64,000 nucleotides of DNA from positions 103,770,564 through 103,834,563 of the forward strand of contig JAVIAB010000092.1 of NCBI GenBank assembly GCA_032433765.1. Direction: 5' to 3'. A program made the translations under genes and the position numbers. The stretch comes from Megaustenia siamemsis (Eukaryota > Mollusca > Gastropoda > Stylommatophora > Ariophantidae). Positions 1 through 12,199 of the stretch are shown here, piece after piece (position 1 is the first letter of the stretch; each line of letters opens with the position of its first letter). The notes under the pieces are model-generated. The model had not been told where the DNA came from, searched no databases, and was given only the letters and a program-made list of their open reading frames with translations.

Positions 1-348
1 CGACCAAGGCTGACTACAAATAGCGCATCTTTTATTTGTCTTTTACTCTAAGTCTACCTGCTTCTACCTCTTTTACTATATATATTTTTTTAGAAGATAT
101 TTTGCATGTTTTCATGTTTATATATATATATATATATATGTATATCCAAACTGTGTATGTCACCAAGTCCGAATTATGTTAATGATTCTTTATTTTAGGC
201 TGTTTCATAAGTTTCATTCTGTGCCTCTTTTTTTTTTCCACCGTTTACTATTCTTCTATAGAACCACATTTCCTAGGATTTAGTTTATTTTTGTTATCAC
301 ATTTAATATTTATGATTCTGTTCCTATATACGACTGCTGAATTTACAT
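1..348. other. AT-rich stretch, no gene seen
   Basis: Contains a short TA run at about 120-140 and T-rich tracts. The left TSD of the following SINE (336-348) is its last part. No coding signal is recognised. Confidence 0.6.
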
Positions 349-608
349 TTTTTTTTAAAAGTAAAGAGCCCCGTCGCGCCAAGAGGCGAATAAGGAATAT
401 GGTGTTAGTGACCATAAATTTTACAGATCTTCAGCACATGATTTTCGGGGTAATGTGGTCGGTATTACGTCCGTGCTGCTTTACTTTCCCCGAAAAAATC
501 CGGTACCCATTTAAGGCTGGGTGAACCCTGAAGCCGTCGGTTGGGATCGAACCCTACCTCTTGTCCTTTGCAGTCCAGTTCACTAACCACTGAGCTATCG
601 TGGCTCCC
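349..608 (-). mobile_element. tRNA-derived SINE, type 1, full length
   Basis: Read on the minus strand, this begins with a tRNA-like head: A-box-like GATAGCTCAGTGGTTAGTGA and B-box GGGTTCGATCCCA, which would act as an internal Pol III promoter. A ~170-bp body and an A-rich tail at 349-359 follow. It is bracketed by a perfect 13-bp TSD, gctgaatttacat, at 336-348 and 609-621. The TSD proves insertion by target-primed retrotransposition. The same family recurs at least six more times outside copy B. It has no coding capacity and would depend on a LINE partner. Confidence 0.93.
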
Positions 609-789
609 GCTGAATTTACATAACACCGTCTTATTCTTAGATTTAAACTTGCATAGTGTTTTTTTTTTTTTTGTTTTTGTGTGTGCATGGAAGCACATTA
701 TTATTTGAAGAACATAATTCTAAAAATAATGTATATAATTTTGATCTTTCTATTATTTTCTTATCTCTTCTATTATCTAGTGTTTTCTC

Positions 790-1440
790 CGATATACTGG
801 GGCCGGTCTTGTAGCACGTGCTTTCCTGTTGTGCCTGCTTAGCAGCAGTGGCATAGACTGATGGTGCCTATCTTGAGTTTTGAGTATATGTTCTGTCTCA
901 CTTCGTAGTGACATTCATTTAGGCGCAGTGTGATAACTTGGTCTTTCCTTGAGAGCTGATAATATCTATCCCTTTATTTATTTTAGATGGCCTTTTTTCC
1001 GCGTTGAATGGTATTGACCTTTAATAGCATTCACTTTTTCATAGCTATCTAGATGGTCTTCTTCCTCTTATAGTTTCGCTCCTGCTTTTGCTAGTTTATT
1101 TGCATACTCATTTCCTTGAATATTGCGATGAGATGGTAGATCACCACACCTCTCTGGAAATTATGGCATAGCAGCACTAGAATTGTTCTCAGGTTATCTG
1201 GCTATTACTGGGGGTTTCAGAGCTGTTGACACAGACAGTGCACCTGTTACTATCACCAGAGTATTGAACATGTTGCTTTTGTATTTGATGCACAGTTCTG
1301 ATACAGCTTTTAGGGCTTCAGTTTTAGCTTTATAATTGCTCGAGAATTTTCCTTTTCGCTGGAATGAGCCCTTCCAAGAATGTCTTAGCCATAACTTTCG
1401 CTTTAGAAGCAATGGGTTATTCCATTTACTTGCATATTAA
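790..1440 (-). pseudogene. RNase H domain relic of an I-like LINE
   Basis: Minus-strand translation, with frameshifts, resembles the C-terminal RNase H region of I-like LINEs. An acidic motif in AKTEALKAVSEL lies near 1330. GALSVSTALK (normally TDALSV, here with the Asp lost) is near 1225, and GNEYANKLAKAGAK is near 1090-1130. A Cys/His-type tail ending in ...GKHVLQ follows near 800-850. It is similar in layout to the better-preserved copy at 13475-13999 on the opposite strand. Stops and shifts make it non-functional. The host insertion boundaries are not clear. Confidence 0.7.
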
Positions 1441-3203
1441 CTATGTTGCATCTTATATTAGCCAGTCGAATACCACCATTTGTCCAGCAAGCATTTTCTT
1501 TTAACGTTTTCAAATATAATTCCTACAAAAAATGTATAACCATTTCAGTGTATATGTGTTTTATCTTCAAAACCTATCTCTTGTAATTCATACACGTGTT
1601 TCTGTTTTCTTCTGTATTATTCTAATAAAAATATTAATGCATCATTATCATTTCCTCCCTAATCTTGGTAGTCATTTGGACACTCTTAATGACGTCTTCA
1701 CAATTTTCCTTCAACAGTCACGATTACTAGTTGCTCACTGAGCTGTGACGAAGGTTAACCTTGTCCGTTTTTAGATGTCTTCCCATTGCTTTCTCTGTAT
1801 GCCTTGTATTCTTTTGCCTGGTACTGTTCGCTTTAAAATGATATTACGAAGGCCTGTAGATCATGTAATGTGCCCGTACCATTTTAATTTTAAAATGTAT
1901 TTATAAGTGGTTATTATAGCCGTTAACGATTATAACATGATAATATAAATTGAAGGCAAGTCTAATTTTAACTTGATTATAAAACACGTAACCTGGAACC
2001 GTTAACAAGTTTACTGAAAGCGTTCAAGCTGAAAAAAGCCATGTATTATAGCCATGCAATTATAACTAATTCTTCACAAAAAGTTCGTCCTTTAAATGTA
2101 ATGTATTAGGTCATATTCGACAATGTATGTTTGCTTGAGTAAGTGATTAGATGGAAATTATATAAAAACGATAATATAACGAAGCAAACATTGAACATTC
2201 CCAAAGCGGTAAATCACGGAATGTGTAAAAACCGTGAATGTTATTACCAGAACATGTCTGGAAATTCGCTTGAAGACCTTCAGTGCTATGACGACTGCCG
2301 TGCAGAGTTTAAGAGAACTAAAAATGAGGTCCATGAACGTTGCATTCATGAAGATTTATACAAACACGCCAGCCTGCATTCAGAGCATGATGACCGTTCT
2401 CATTTGACGCTGCACAACCTTCCATGACAAATGGTATTCTGCTTCAGTCACATCTGATCTGGCAGTATATGGGGAAAAAAAACCAGAAGCTGAGATTAAT
2501 TGCTAAAAAATATATTTTTTAAAGTGACTTAAATAATTTATTGTGTATTTATCTACACGAGTATCACATTTATACTGCAGGCTTTCACAAATCATGTGCA
2601 CATTGAATACTTTGTGGTAAATTGCCGTATAAAATCAATAACAAATGAAGATCTTTCTACGAGAACACTATAACGATCAGCGTTGAAACTAAAATAGCTA
2701 TCGTCACGGCTTTTATTTCGCTCTTGGATGTACCGGGGTTTTTATTCATTCGCTGCGTGGTATGTGGGTCAGAGGTTTTATTTCAATCTCGATTAGGAGA
2801 AAAAAAAAACTCTTAAAAGGCACTGTCGTGATTAGAAACAAGTTTTGGGTGCAATCGGTATAGCTGGAGGGTTAAAAGTGGAATTGGGAATTAATACGAC
2901 GCACTTGACGATAACAATGTAATACGACGCACTTGACGATAACAATGTAATATTTTAGTTCGATATCCAGTGCTTGACTTAAACTCTCAGGGGAAGTGAG
3001 GGATTATGAGACTGAAGAACATGGAAAAGGACAGTACAAAATGAAGCCAATAAAATGGTGACTTGTGGGAGATGCTGAGGAAGACAGCTCAAAACAGAAA
3101 TTGTTGGAGAGTTAATAATCTGTCCTGTTTGTGCTGGCAATTATAAGAAATAATAATACGTCACAGTTTTCTGTATGAGAGAATGATACATATTTGTGGA
3201 TCG
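1441..3203. other. No recognised gene; small direct repeat at 2892-2947
   Basis: AT-rich. A 28-bp unit beginning taatacgacgcacttgac is repeated twice head to tail at 2892-2919 and 2920-2947. An open frame of about 90 codons on the plus strand (to 2427) is Cys/His rich but has no ATG at its start and matches no family I know. I treat it as unproven. Confidence 0.5.
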
Positions 3204-3303
3204 TCATCATCATCGAGTGCCTTCTCCGCAACGAAGGTTGGCTACCATGGATCGCCATTCTACTCTGTTTCTTGCTTTGATAGTGCAAGCTGCCATAGAT
3301 TGA
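3204..3303 (-). mobile_element. LINE family H, 3' terminal fragment
   Basis: Starts with the TCATCATCAT tail (GAT repeats on the minus strand). It continues into the codons for VEWRSMVANLRCGEGT-like sequence, the same terminal peptide as the copy at 20072-20300. It is only about 100 bp, so heavily 5'-truncated. Confidence 0.75.
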
Positions 3304-3438
3304 AGACAAATAATAATAAATGAATATTATTATAGAGGGAAACATCCGAGGCGATAATCAGCGAATCAGTTCAGAGGAAGAGGTATGTTTACAGCACTCG
3401 GAAAAAATGACAAATAATCAACAACAGAAAAAAATATA

Positions 3439-3530
3439 GACCAAGGCAGGATCGAACCCGTACTCAGTGGCTCAGCGCCTTGCCACGAAAAGCCAAACGC
3501 TAAGGAACACTGCCACTCAGCTAACTAAAC
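3439..3530 (-). mobile_element. tRNA-like sequence, probably a SINE head
   Basis: On the minus strand an A-box-like tagctgagtggcagtg lies near 3505-3525, and a B-box gggttcgatcctgcc near 3440-3455. The spacing between the boxes is longer than in most tRNAs, as if there were a long variable arm or an insertion, and the arms do not fold into a clean cloverleaf by eye. I therefore prefer a tRNA-derived SINE head over a working tRNA gene. It is repeated in copy B. Confidence 0.5.
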
Positions 3531-3599
3531 GACTGACTGTGTGTCTATATGATCGGAATTGGAGTCATCAACGATGGCTAACATCATCAAGTGCTACGA

Positions 3600-4067
3600 C
3601 GATCATCATTTTCGAGAGGACGTGACTTACCGGTATATGGGGATAGGCGGCAGGAACAATTGAAAGCTATGCATGAAAAGCGTTCCTTGTTGCAGTTTCC
3701 TCACATTACAAGTCGCATGGCTCTGTTAGTCACCTCTAGTGACTCGGGCAGACGGTGCTCGTAAACCTGAGAAGGCCGACAGTCTAAGGGCAGAATCCCC
3801 CTACAGAAAAGATCATCTGCTGCCTTGCAGGAAGGTTGGGGACAATCAAAGGCTAAGGAATGCAAACCTGAATAAAATGCTGGCTGAAATCGGATGCACT
3901 GGGCCACTGGCGCAGAACACAGTGCAACGTTTTAACGGGTGTTCAGTCGGAGTGAATATGGCAGACTCTAACTGTGATGTTCTGTCTGTGGGGGCGATCA
4001 ACACACTTAACCTGACAGCTGACTTCATGCGAGAGTCTGGGATCCTACTCTGACTGAGTCCTGATCG
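3600..4067. other. GC-richer block of unknown origin
   Basis: Base composition is clearly less AT-rich than the neighbours. Long frames are open on both strands: plus 3739-4053, about 104 codons; the minus frame runs into the GACA tract. Neither translation resembles a family I recognise. It abuts the GACA array directly. It may be part of an unrecognised mobile element. Confidence 0.4.
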
Positions 4068-4945
<878 letters not shown>

Positions 4946-6435
4946 TATCTATGTTGTCTGTTAGCATTCTTCCCTCTTTGTTTGCAATACATCCGTTTCC
5001 TGCAGCTTTTTTGTCTGCATTAATCATTCTCTTTATTTCTGTGTGCATCTCTCTTAAGTTTTGTTTACTTTCCATAGTTTCGACTTCTAGACATCTTTGG
5101 TTGAGCCAGTCTTCTTTTGCCTTTTTGCACATTCTCCGTATTTCATTGTCAATATTCTTGTATCTGGCAGTGTTTTTCGCTTGTCTTCTTTCTTCCATTT
5201 TTCTAAGATTTTGTCAGTTATCCATTTTTGTTTTTTGTTACTTTCCTTTTTGGGCAAGGTGTTGCAGGATTTCTGCATGCTGTTTTTTATGCATTGCCAT
5301 TTTGTTGTGACTTTTTCCTCAGAATTTTCTCTTCTGTACTGCTCAATCCCCTCTTCTAGCAGCTTATGATATGTGTTCTTTACTTGCACAGTATAAGTTT
5401 CTTTTACATCTTTCTGGTTTAACGTTGTTATATCTATTGGTGTTGCTGAGTTAGTTTTTTTGTTTGTTTCTCTTTAATTTGATTTTCATTTTTATCATTA
5501 CATGATTGTGATCTGAATTAATATCTGCTTCTGGGTAAGTTTTGGCTTTCTTGACCCTGTTCCGGAATCTGTCTTTTATCATTATATAATCTATTTGATT
5601 CCTCTTCCTGTCTCCAGGGCTTTTCCATGTGTATAATTTCCCTTTCTCTTGCTCAAAGAAGGTGTTACATATTATTAGTCTGTTTTCTTCACAAGATTGT
5701 ATTAATCTTTCTCCTCTGTTATTCTTTTTTCCTAAACCATGATTTCCTATAATGGTCTTTTATTTACTTTTTCCTACTTTAGCGCTCATATCACCCATTG
5801 TAATCAGGAGTCTGATGATTTCACTTGCTTCATAACTGCGTTTAGATCTTTATAGTATGCCTCTATTTGTTCTTCTGTATAGTCTTGAGTAGGTGCGTAT
5901 GTCTGTATTATTGCTATGTCAAACGGTTTTGCCTTCATTTTTAATAGTATAATCCTATCATTGTATGGCCAGTGGGTATTTATATATTTTTGTAGCTCTC
6001 GTTTTATTAGAATGCCTACTCCTCATTCATGTCCTGTTGTGTTTCCTGAATATATAAATGTATATTTATCGTCTTGTATGTATCCACTTTCCTTCCATCT
6101 TGTTTCTGATATGCCTAAGATATCTATGTTTAATCGCTCTGCTTCTACCATTAGATTTTCTAATTTTCCTTGTTGGTATAAGGTCCTAACATTCCATGTA
6201 GCTATTTTTAATTCGTTCTTAAAACAATAGTTAGAATTTCTCTCCTTGGCTTTCTTTGGAGTGTTACGTGATGAGGCTCCAATCTCTTTCACGTTGGTCT
6301 GCCATATTCGTCTTTCGTGTTCTGAATATGACTTATGTGTACCACACACTTTGCTGTTTTCGCTTTCTGGGCCGTTGATCATTTCTGATTCATTCGCCCC
6401 ATCCACCGACACAGACTTTTTATATTCGGGTTGAA
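4946..6435 (-). pseudogene. LINE family A 5' half: AP-type endonuclease plus linker
   Basis: Minus-strand frames give an APE-like endonuclease of the RTE-like type, which would nick target DNA to prime reverse transcription. In order: KIATWNVRTLYQQGKLENL (near 6205), LGISETRW (near 6110), GVGILIKREL (near 6015), a TYAPTQDYTEEQ motif (near 5895), a GDMSAKVG-type motif (near 5795), TWKSPGDRKRNQIDYIM (near 5600) and SDHNHVMIKM (near 5510). A basic linker then ends at GRMLTDNID beside the GACA tract. Several in-frame stops and shifts make it inactive. Where the RT domain should follow, the GACA repeat begins. The LINE RT at 8699-10507 is a separate insertion with its own TSD. Confidence 0.9.
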
Positions 6436-7417
6436 CATAACCGGCGCGCTATTTTTTGTCGAACCATGTGCTTGACTATCGAACCGCGAACACACGACAC
6501 AAACAAGAATAAATCATATTCCACTTAAATATCGGTAATCACAGTTTATCTACACGTCCGAAGTAAAATATACACAAAACGGGGAATAGCAACACATAAT
6601 TTCATAACTCGACTGTCATGTAAATCATTTAAATATATCGGCAAGAGCCGAAATATAAAAACGACTACACGTAGCCGCATTTGTGGATGCATTGTAATAA
6701 TTTAGGTTGCAAGATAAGTATTAACAATCTGTTTCACTTATTTACTACTGTAAACACATGATGTTACAGTAATCAAAGTGTTCTTTGCTGTTAGTTATTA
6801 TTTTTTTTTGTAATAGGCAGAAGTAGCAACAACAAAGAGTTATAATATAAATGAAGCATGAGCAATATCACATCAAGTGCCTCTTTCCTTGATAAATAAC
6901 ACAGGGAGTTTCACTTGCTCTCGATCCCTGATTTTACATCAGGGATGTTAAACTAATGGGTGGAACTCAGTAACATTATATACGGACATACCTTGGTGTG
7001 AGAGGAGCATGATGATCTCATAGCAAGTGTTGAAAGTAGACCTCATTAGCATCAAACCATACCTGCTCAAGTCTCTCCATGTAGCGGAAGGTTTTCACTC
7101 CAACGCGTTTATGAGACATAAAAAAGTACGGGCTGCCAGTCCCGTACAATCAATACCGTTTTGTCTAGCACTGATCATACATGTCTCTCTAATGCCAGGA
7201 AATTATGTTCCATACATTTTCTTTATAGCCACCTTGGTATACATAAGACAGGAGAACATTACAGATATGAAACTGCTGCTAACACTGATCGTAATGGACG
7301 ACAAACATCACCAATCATGATACATACAGAAGGCTTAAAAAGATTTAGATCGTCGGGGCACGCTCATTAGTAAAGCAATCTAGTTTTCAAAATCAGAGGT
7401 GTCAGGTTGAAAGATTC
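6436..7417. other. No recognised gene; possible LINE 5' UTR at its left end
   Basis: About 6436-6690 lies directly upstream of the endonuclease start on the minus strand and includes a cggcgcgc patch, so it could be the LINE leader. The rest is AT-rich. Open frames of ~70-97 codons near 7027-7370 look like chance. Confidence 0.4.
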
Positions 7418-7748
7418 TTCTTTTCTTTTTACGTTCGCCAGCTTTGACCTCTGACGAAGTCTCTAGAGACTAGGAACTGAATTTTGCGTGTCAATCCCTT
7501 TTTTCCTGGCAGTCGTGTGCACAGGGGTCCCTCGCCACACAGGCAGATAACTCCATTCTTCGGAGGTACTCATATTTTTTCCGTCCATGAGTAATTGACT
7601 TTTCAAGCCGGACCTGGCTGCTGAGACCAGGGGTGGTTGCCTCAGAGAGAAATCATAAATAAAAATCCAAACTGGTGCAGCCGGGATTTGAGCCCACAAC
7701 CTCTCTGTCTCGAGGCCGGCGTCTTGCCTCAAGACCAACCAATCACCC
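7418..7748 (-). mobile_element. tRNA-derived SINE, type 2
   Basis: The minus strand starts with a tRNA-like head: TTGGTCTTGAGGCAAGACG, then a B-box region near 7680-7695. A body shared with the plus-strand copy at 40561-40900 follows, ending in AAAGCTGGCGAACG. A 13-bp TSD with one mismatch flanks it: ggttgaaagattc at 7405-7417 and ggtcgaaagattc at 7749-7761. Unrelated in body sequence to SINE type 1. Confidence 0.85.
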
Positions 7749-7924
7749 GGTCGAAAGATTCAGATAATACTATACTCAGCTTATCAAACATGATTATCAA
7801 GTTGCTGTTGCATGGACATGTTAACTAAAGTGTACTATTTTCATATGACAAATCAGATTTACAGCTTTAGGAGGTAGATTTGTTTACTGCATTTAATCGT
7901 TGGTATAAATTTTTATGCTGAGAG

Positions 7925-8145
7925 AGACAACAGGAGAATTCCAAAACATGTTCTTCTATGAGAAAAAAATCAGGAAACAGAAAAAGAGGAAGACTTAAAG
8001 AGACACTGAAAAGAACATTTATAAAAGAATTAAAATTGGCAGTTATAGACTCATTAGATAAGATGGAACATCTCGCCCAGAATAGAAATGGGTGGCGAAA
8101 AACACTACAAGCCCTATGCGACGTCTAATGGCGCAGGAAGGATCA
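7925..8145 (+). mobile_element. LINE family E, 3' terminal fragment
   Basis: Plus-strand translation gives a basic segment like KRGRLKETLKRTFIKELK, then EHLAQNRNGWRKTLQALCDV. This is the typical end of RTE-like LINE ORF2 proteins (a RGRP..TW..-type basic motif followed by A..R..WR). The RT domain is missing; 5'-truncated relic. No clear TSD. Confidence 0.65.
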
Positions 8146-8687
8146 AGAATGTGTTTATTAACCATTCTTATACATTGAAACAGCACAGTATAGCTTCCAG
8201 CTTTAATTACGTTTTTTTTTCAAGCTTTGGAAAATATTTATTTCCCACTTATGTCACAAACTTGATCTTTCGTGTTTGATTTCAACCAATGATTCTATGC
8301 TTATAACAAGTTATTTTAGTTACATAATTTAAACAGCACTGTTAATATTTAATTTGTCATGATTTGGTTTCAAGCCCTTAGTTGAGCCATCTATTAATTG
8401 TTCTCTTAGAGTTTCTTCGGTTCTTCCTTGCTTTGTTGTGCCACGTAAAGGCCTGATTCGGGAAACCACTTTCGTCGAATCTGAGCAGATAACAGATGTA
8501 CTTCCAGTGTCTTCTTCGTTTAAAGTTTGATGAATATTCTTATTTGGTTTCTTCTCTTATAGTTTAATTTGGTGTAAAGTCTCTCCAATTTTTTTTTAAG
8601 TCTTTCGTGACATTTATTTATGTGCTGATGGTCATTGAATGAAAAATATTGGCACTAAACCATATAGCACTAGATCACACTTTACTT
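8146..8687. other. AT-rich stretch, no gene seen
   Basis: No recognisable coding or RNA feature. The TSD of the next LINE (8688-8698) follows at its right edge. Confidence 0.5.
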
Positions 8688-8698
8688 AACTTTCTTAT

Positions 8699-10507
8699 CA
8701 TCATCATCATCATGTGCCGTACCGGTTGGCGATCATGTCCTTCCACAATCTTCTATCCACAGTGCATCCTATGAGTTCTGTTGTCGACTGTTTTCCATGC
8801 CATGACACCAAGCTATCCAGTATTCTCTATCTTTGTCGTCCGCGATCTCTCTTTCCTTTTATTTTGCCAGTTGTAACCAAGTATTCCAACTTTCCTCTTC
8901 TCATGATGTGCCCAAAAAATGTTGACTGCTTCTTTCTGGTGTTTTTTAAGAGCTCCCTTCTTGTGTTGGCCTCTTTAAGAACTTTCAATTGGTCTTTTTA
9001 GTTTTCCAGGAACATTCACCATTCTTCTGAGAAATCCCATCTCTGTGGCCTCTAATCGTCTTTTCATTTGTTTGTCTATTGTCCATGATTCGTTACCATA
9101 GGTCAGAATTGGTTCTTTATAGCATCGATGAACTCTCTTTCTCATTTCTATTGACATAGATTTGTTCCATAAGATATTTTTCATTTTCTGAAATGCTATT
9201 TTGGCCTGAGCTATTCTGATTTTTAATTCTGTGTTGCATCTTCCATCTGATGTTATCACTGTGCCCAAGTATTTCAAACGTTGCACTTGTTTAAGATTTG
9301 TCTTGTTTATCTTTATGCTGCATGATGGTGATGATTGTTTCTTCGATATAACCATTACTTCTGTTTTCTTACTAAGACCTTTCTTGTTGCTTTCTTTTAC
9401 TATTATATATATCATTTCTTGTAGCTCATTCTCTGTCTCTGCTATTAAGACTGTCATCCGCATATCGTAAATTATTATTTATGTTGTGACCGTGAACTTC
9501 AATTCCTTTTTTGTCTACTATTGTTCTCATAATATATTCGCTATAAAGTGAAAACAAATCCAGCGACAGAACACAGCCTTGTCTGACTCCTTGTTTTATA
9601 AATTGAAATTGTCCTGTTTGGTTGTTAATTCGTATAGCTTCTGTTTGTTGCCAGTACATGTTTTTTTATGATTCGCAGATCCTTGCCATCAATGTTTAAT
9701 TTCTCCAGCATATTTATTATTTCCACTTGCTTTACTTTGTCAAATGCTTTCGTGTAGTCTATAAAGCACATATATAGATCTTTCTATCTATAGATCTTCT
9801 ATCAATGTTTTTACGATGTATATTGCATTTTTGGTGCCCTTTCCTTCCACAAATCCACATTTTTCCTCACTTATTTCTGGTTTTATTTTGTTCCTTACAC
9901 GTCTCATGATGATTCTTAGTAATATTTTAGTCATATGGCTCATGAGACTAATAGTGCGATGGTCTACACAATCAGTGGCGCCTGACTTTTCGGTATGGCT
10001 ACAAAGATAGATTTTAGTAGATCTTCAGGTATGTGTCCAGTATTATACATGTCATTGAGTAGTTTTGTTATGACTTGTACTCCCAGCTCTCCTAATGCAT
10101 TTATCTCTTCGATTGTTATATTGTCGGGACCTGGAGTTTTGCCTCTTTTCATGTGTTGAATTGCTTCCTCCACTTCACTCTGCATTATTGGTGGTCCTGT
10201 GTCTTCATTTGAATTGTTTAATTCTGGTCTTTCATCATCATAGAGTTGACTGATATATTCTGTCAATCTTTCCATTGTCTTCTCCTGTCCCATTATTATA
10301 TTTCCTTCCTTTGATTTCACACATCCTGAAACTTTGACTTCTTTTCTTCCTGTTAATTCATTTAACTGATTGTGCATACATTTTGAGTCTTTCTTTTGTT
10401 GTTTTTTCCATTTCTTCACATTTCTGTTTTAACTATCCTTCCTTTGCTTCACTGCATTTGTTTTGGATCTCTTTGTGCAATATTTTGTATGTCCGTTTTT
10501 CTACCAC
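8699..10507 (-). pseudogene. LINE family A reverse transcriptase, 5'-truncated insertion
   Basis: Minus-strand order: linker KEIQNKCSEAKEG (10440); a thumb-side segment with GKTPGPDNITIEEI (10120); FVEGKGTKNAIY (9840); CFIDYTKAFDKV (9750); FIKQGVRQGCVLS (9590); RYADD (9455, then a shift); a KYLGTVITSDGR segment (9260); and ILTYGNESWTIDKQ (9090). The 3' end is a CATCATCAT run at 8699. A perfect 11-bp TSD aactttcttat sits at 8688-8698 and 10508-10518. The FIDY and YADD carboxylates of the polymerase site are visible, but shifts near 9455, 9660 and 9790 break the frame. Lack of RNase H plus the short-repeat tail suggests an RTE-like clade. Confidence 0.93.
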
Positions 10508-10761
10508 AACTTTCTTATACAATATGTTAATGCAAACAGTATACAAACAATCTGTTGAAATATATATAACCTTTAAGTTCTTGATATACGGTTGGTACAA
10601 AGCAAACATATACTGTTTTATTGAGCAGTTTCTCTCGTCACGGAATTTTGGATAGACAAATGCGACCGCAGAATTAACATAATGCATTTACTCGGACCAG
10701 CTCCTTTCTCCTGCACCTTCTGTCTTTGACTTAACATCAAGGCTTACTCGAATGTTGCTGT

Positions 10762-10966
10762 AAGTAAAGTGAAGTACCCCCGTCATAAAGCGGCGTATAG
10801 GGAAATATGGTGTTAGTGATATATTTACAGACCTTCAGCGCATGATTTTTGGGGTAATGTGGTCGGTATTACGCCCGTGCTGCTTTACTTTCCCAGAAAA
10901 AAATCCGATACCCATTTAAGGCTGGGTGAACCCGGAAGCCGTCGGTTGGGATCGAACCCTGTCCTT
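10762..10966 (-). mobile_element. SINE type 1, 5'-truncated
   Basis: Body and B-box are present, but the element stops at ccctgtcctt, so the A-box part of the tRNA head is missing. A perfect 12-bp TSD gaatgttgctgt at 10750-10761 and 10967-10978 shows that it inserted already truncated. It therefore lacks a complete internal promoter. Confidence 0.92.
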
Positions 10967-11117
10967 GAATGTTGCTGTGCTATTTTTATTTTTGTTCTCT
11001 ATGTGCTACGATCTCATGTAAGATTTTCCCAGTTTCTATCGCTCAGAGGAGCGCCGTAAACATCCCTTTATCTCAGCACTGATCTTCCTTTTTGTTTGCC
11101 TTTGGTCTGTCTGTCTG

Positions 11118-11214
<97 letters not shown>

Positions 11215-11220
11215 TGTATG
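11118..11220 (+). repeat. Compound (CT)n-(TA)n microsatellite
   Basis: About 26 bp of CT repeats pass straight into ~75 bp of TA repeats with two interspersed TGTA variants. Confidence 0.97.
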
Positions 11221-11294
11221 CTAATATACAGACAGCTTAACACAATATTAAATAAACGTGTGAGTATGATCGCGTAGTTATCAGTACACACATA

Positions 11295-11552
11295 AAAGTA
11301 AAGTAAAGTACTCCCGTCACTCCAAGTGGCGTATAGGGAATATGGTATTAGTGACCATAAATTTTACAAACCTTCGGCACATGATTTTTGGGGTTATGTG
11401 GTCGGTATTACGCCCGTGCCGCTTTACTTTCCGAGAAAAAAAATCTGGTACTCATTAAAGGCTTGGTGAACCGGAACCGTCGGTTGGAATCGAATCCTAC
11501 CTCTTGTCCTTTGTAGTACAGTTCACTAACCACTGAGCTATCGCCGCTCCCA
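11295..11552 (-). mobile_element. SINE type 1, full length
   Basis: Complete tRNA-like head (minus strand GGAGCGGCGATAGCTCAGTG onward), body and AAAGTAAAGT-type 3' end. Perfect 12-bp TSD agtacacacata at 11283-11294 and 11553-11564. Confidence 0.93.
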
Positions 11553-11845
11553 AGTACACACATAGGATGAACAGTTTACCAGCGGTTTAACTCAAAGTTA
11601 CTAATAAAGAAAAAAAACCGATCATCACGGCTCGGGGTTCATCCATTCTGGGGAAAGGAAAACTAGACCAGAGATACCAGAAAGTAAAACAGTCTAGCGT
11701 TGTGCCGAACACACCAACAATAAAAGTACCGCTCGGGAAACAATAATATACATATGAGAACTTGAACAACATTCCAAACTGTAGCTCTTACGCTTTGCTG
11801 AAAGTTAATTTAAAAATAAAGATAACATACTTATATATATATAGG

Positions 11846-12082
11846 GGAAAAAAATAAAAGAGCCCTATCTCGCCAGGTGACGTATAAGGAATGCGGTGTT
11901 AGTGCCCATATTTTTGTAATAAACTTTCGGCACATGACTTTTGAGGTTATGTGGTCAGTACTACAGTCTGTGCCTCTTATCTTTCCCAGAAAAATCCGGA
12001 ACCCATTTCAGACTGGATGAACCTGGAAGCCGTCGACTCTTGTACTTTGTAGTCTAGTTCATTAACCATTGATCTATTGCAG
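11846..12082 (-). mobile_element. SINE type 1, diverged copy
   Basis: Same body order as the other type 1 SINEs, but with many substitutions and a shortened tRNA head (gatctattgcag replaces gagctatcgcgg). Flanked by TA-rich DNA that hides any TSD. Probably an older insertion than its two neighbours. Confidence 0.85.
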
Positions 12083-12199
12083 ATATATATATATATATAT
12101 CAATATATCACGCACACTACATTATTTACAATGCAGCAGGTACATGTGCGTATTTTTCCCATCCACTAAACGAAAGGATCATGGGAAATAAAAGATGAG

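Noticed and set aside
536..608. Possible functional tRNA gene
   Set aside because: The A and B boxes belong to the SINE head. The anticodon arm does not fold well, and the element continues into a SINE body with an A-rich tail and TSD.
2892..2947. taatacgacgcacttgac resembles a T7 phage promoter (twice)
   Set aside because: Differs from the T7 core after TAATACGAC and lies in AT-rich animal DNA within a 28-bp tandem pair; chance similarity.
4946..10507. One single LINE split by other insertions
   Set aside because: The RT part (8699-10507) has its own perfect 11-bp TSD, so it is an independent insertion from the endonuclease part at 4946-6435.
11092..11277. Small membrane-like protein with Tyr-Ile repeats
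   Set aside because: Translation of CT and TA microsatellites. The same applies to frames at 35444, 36485, 38053 and 42166.
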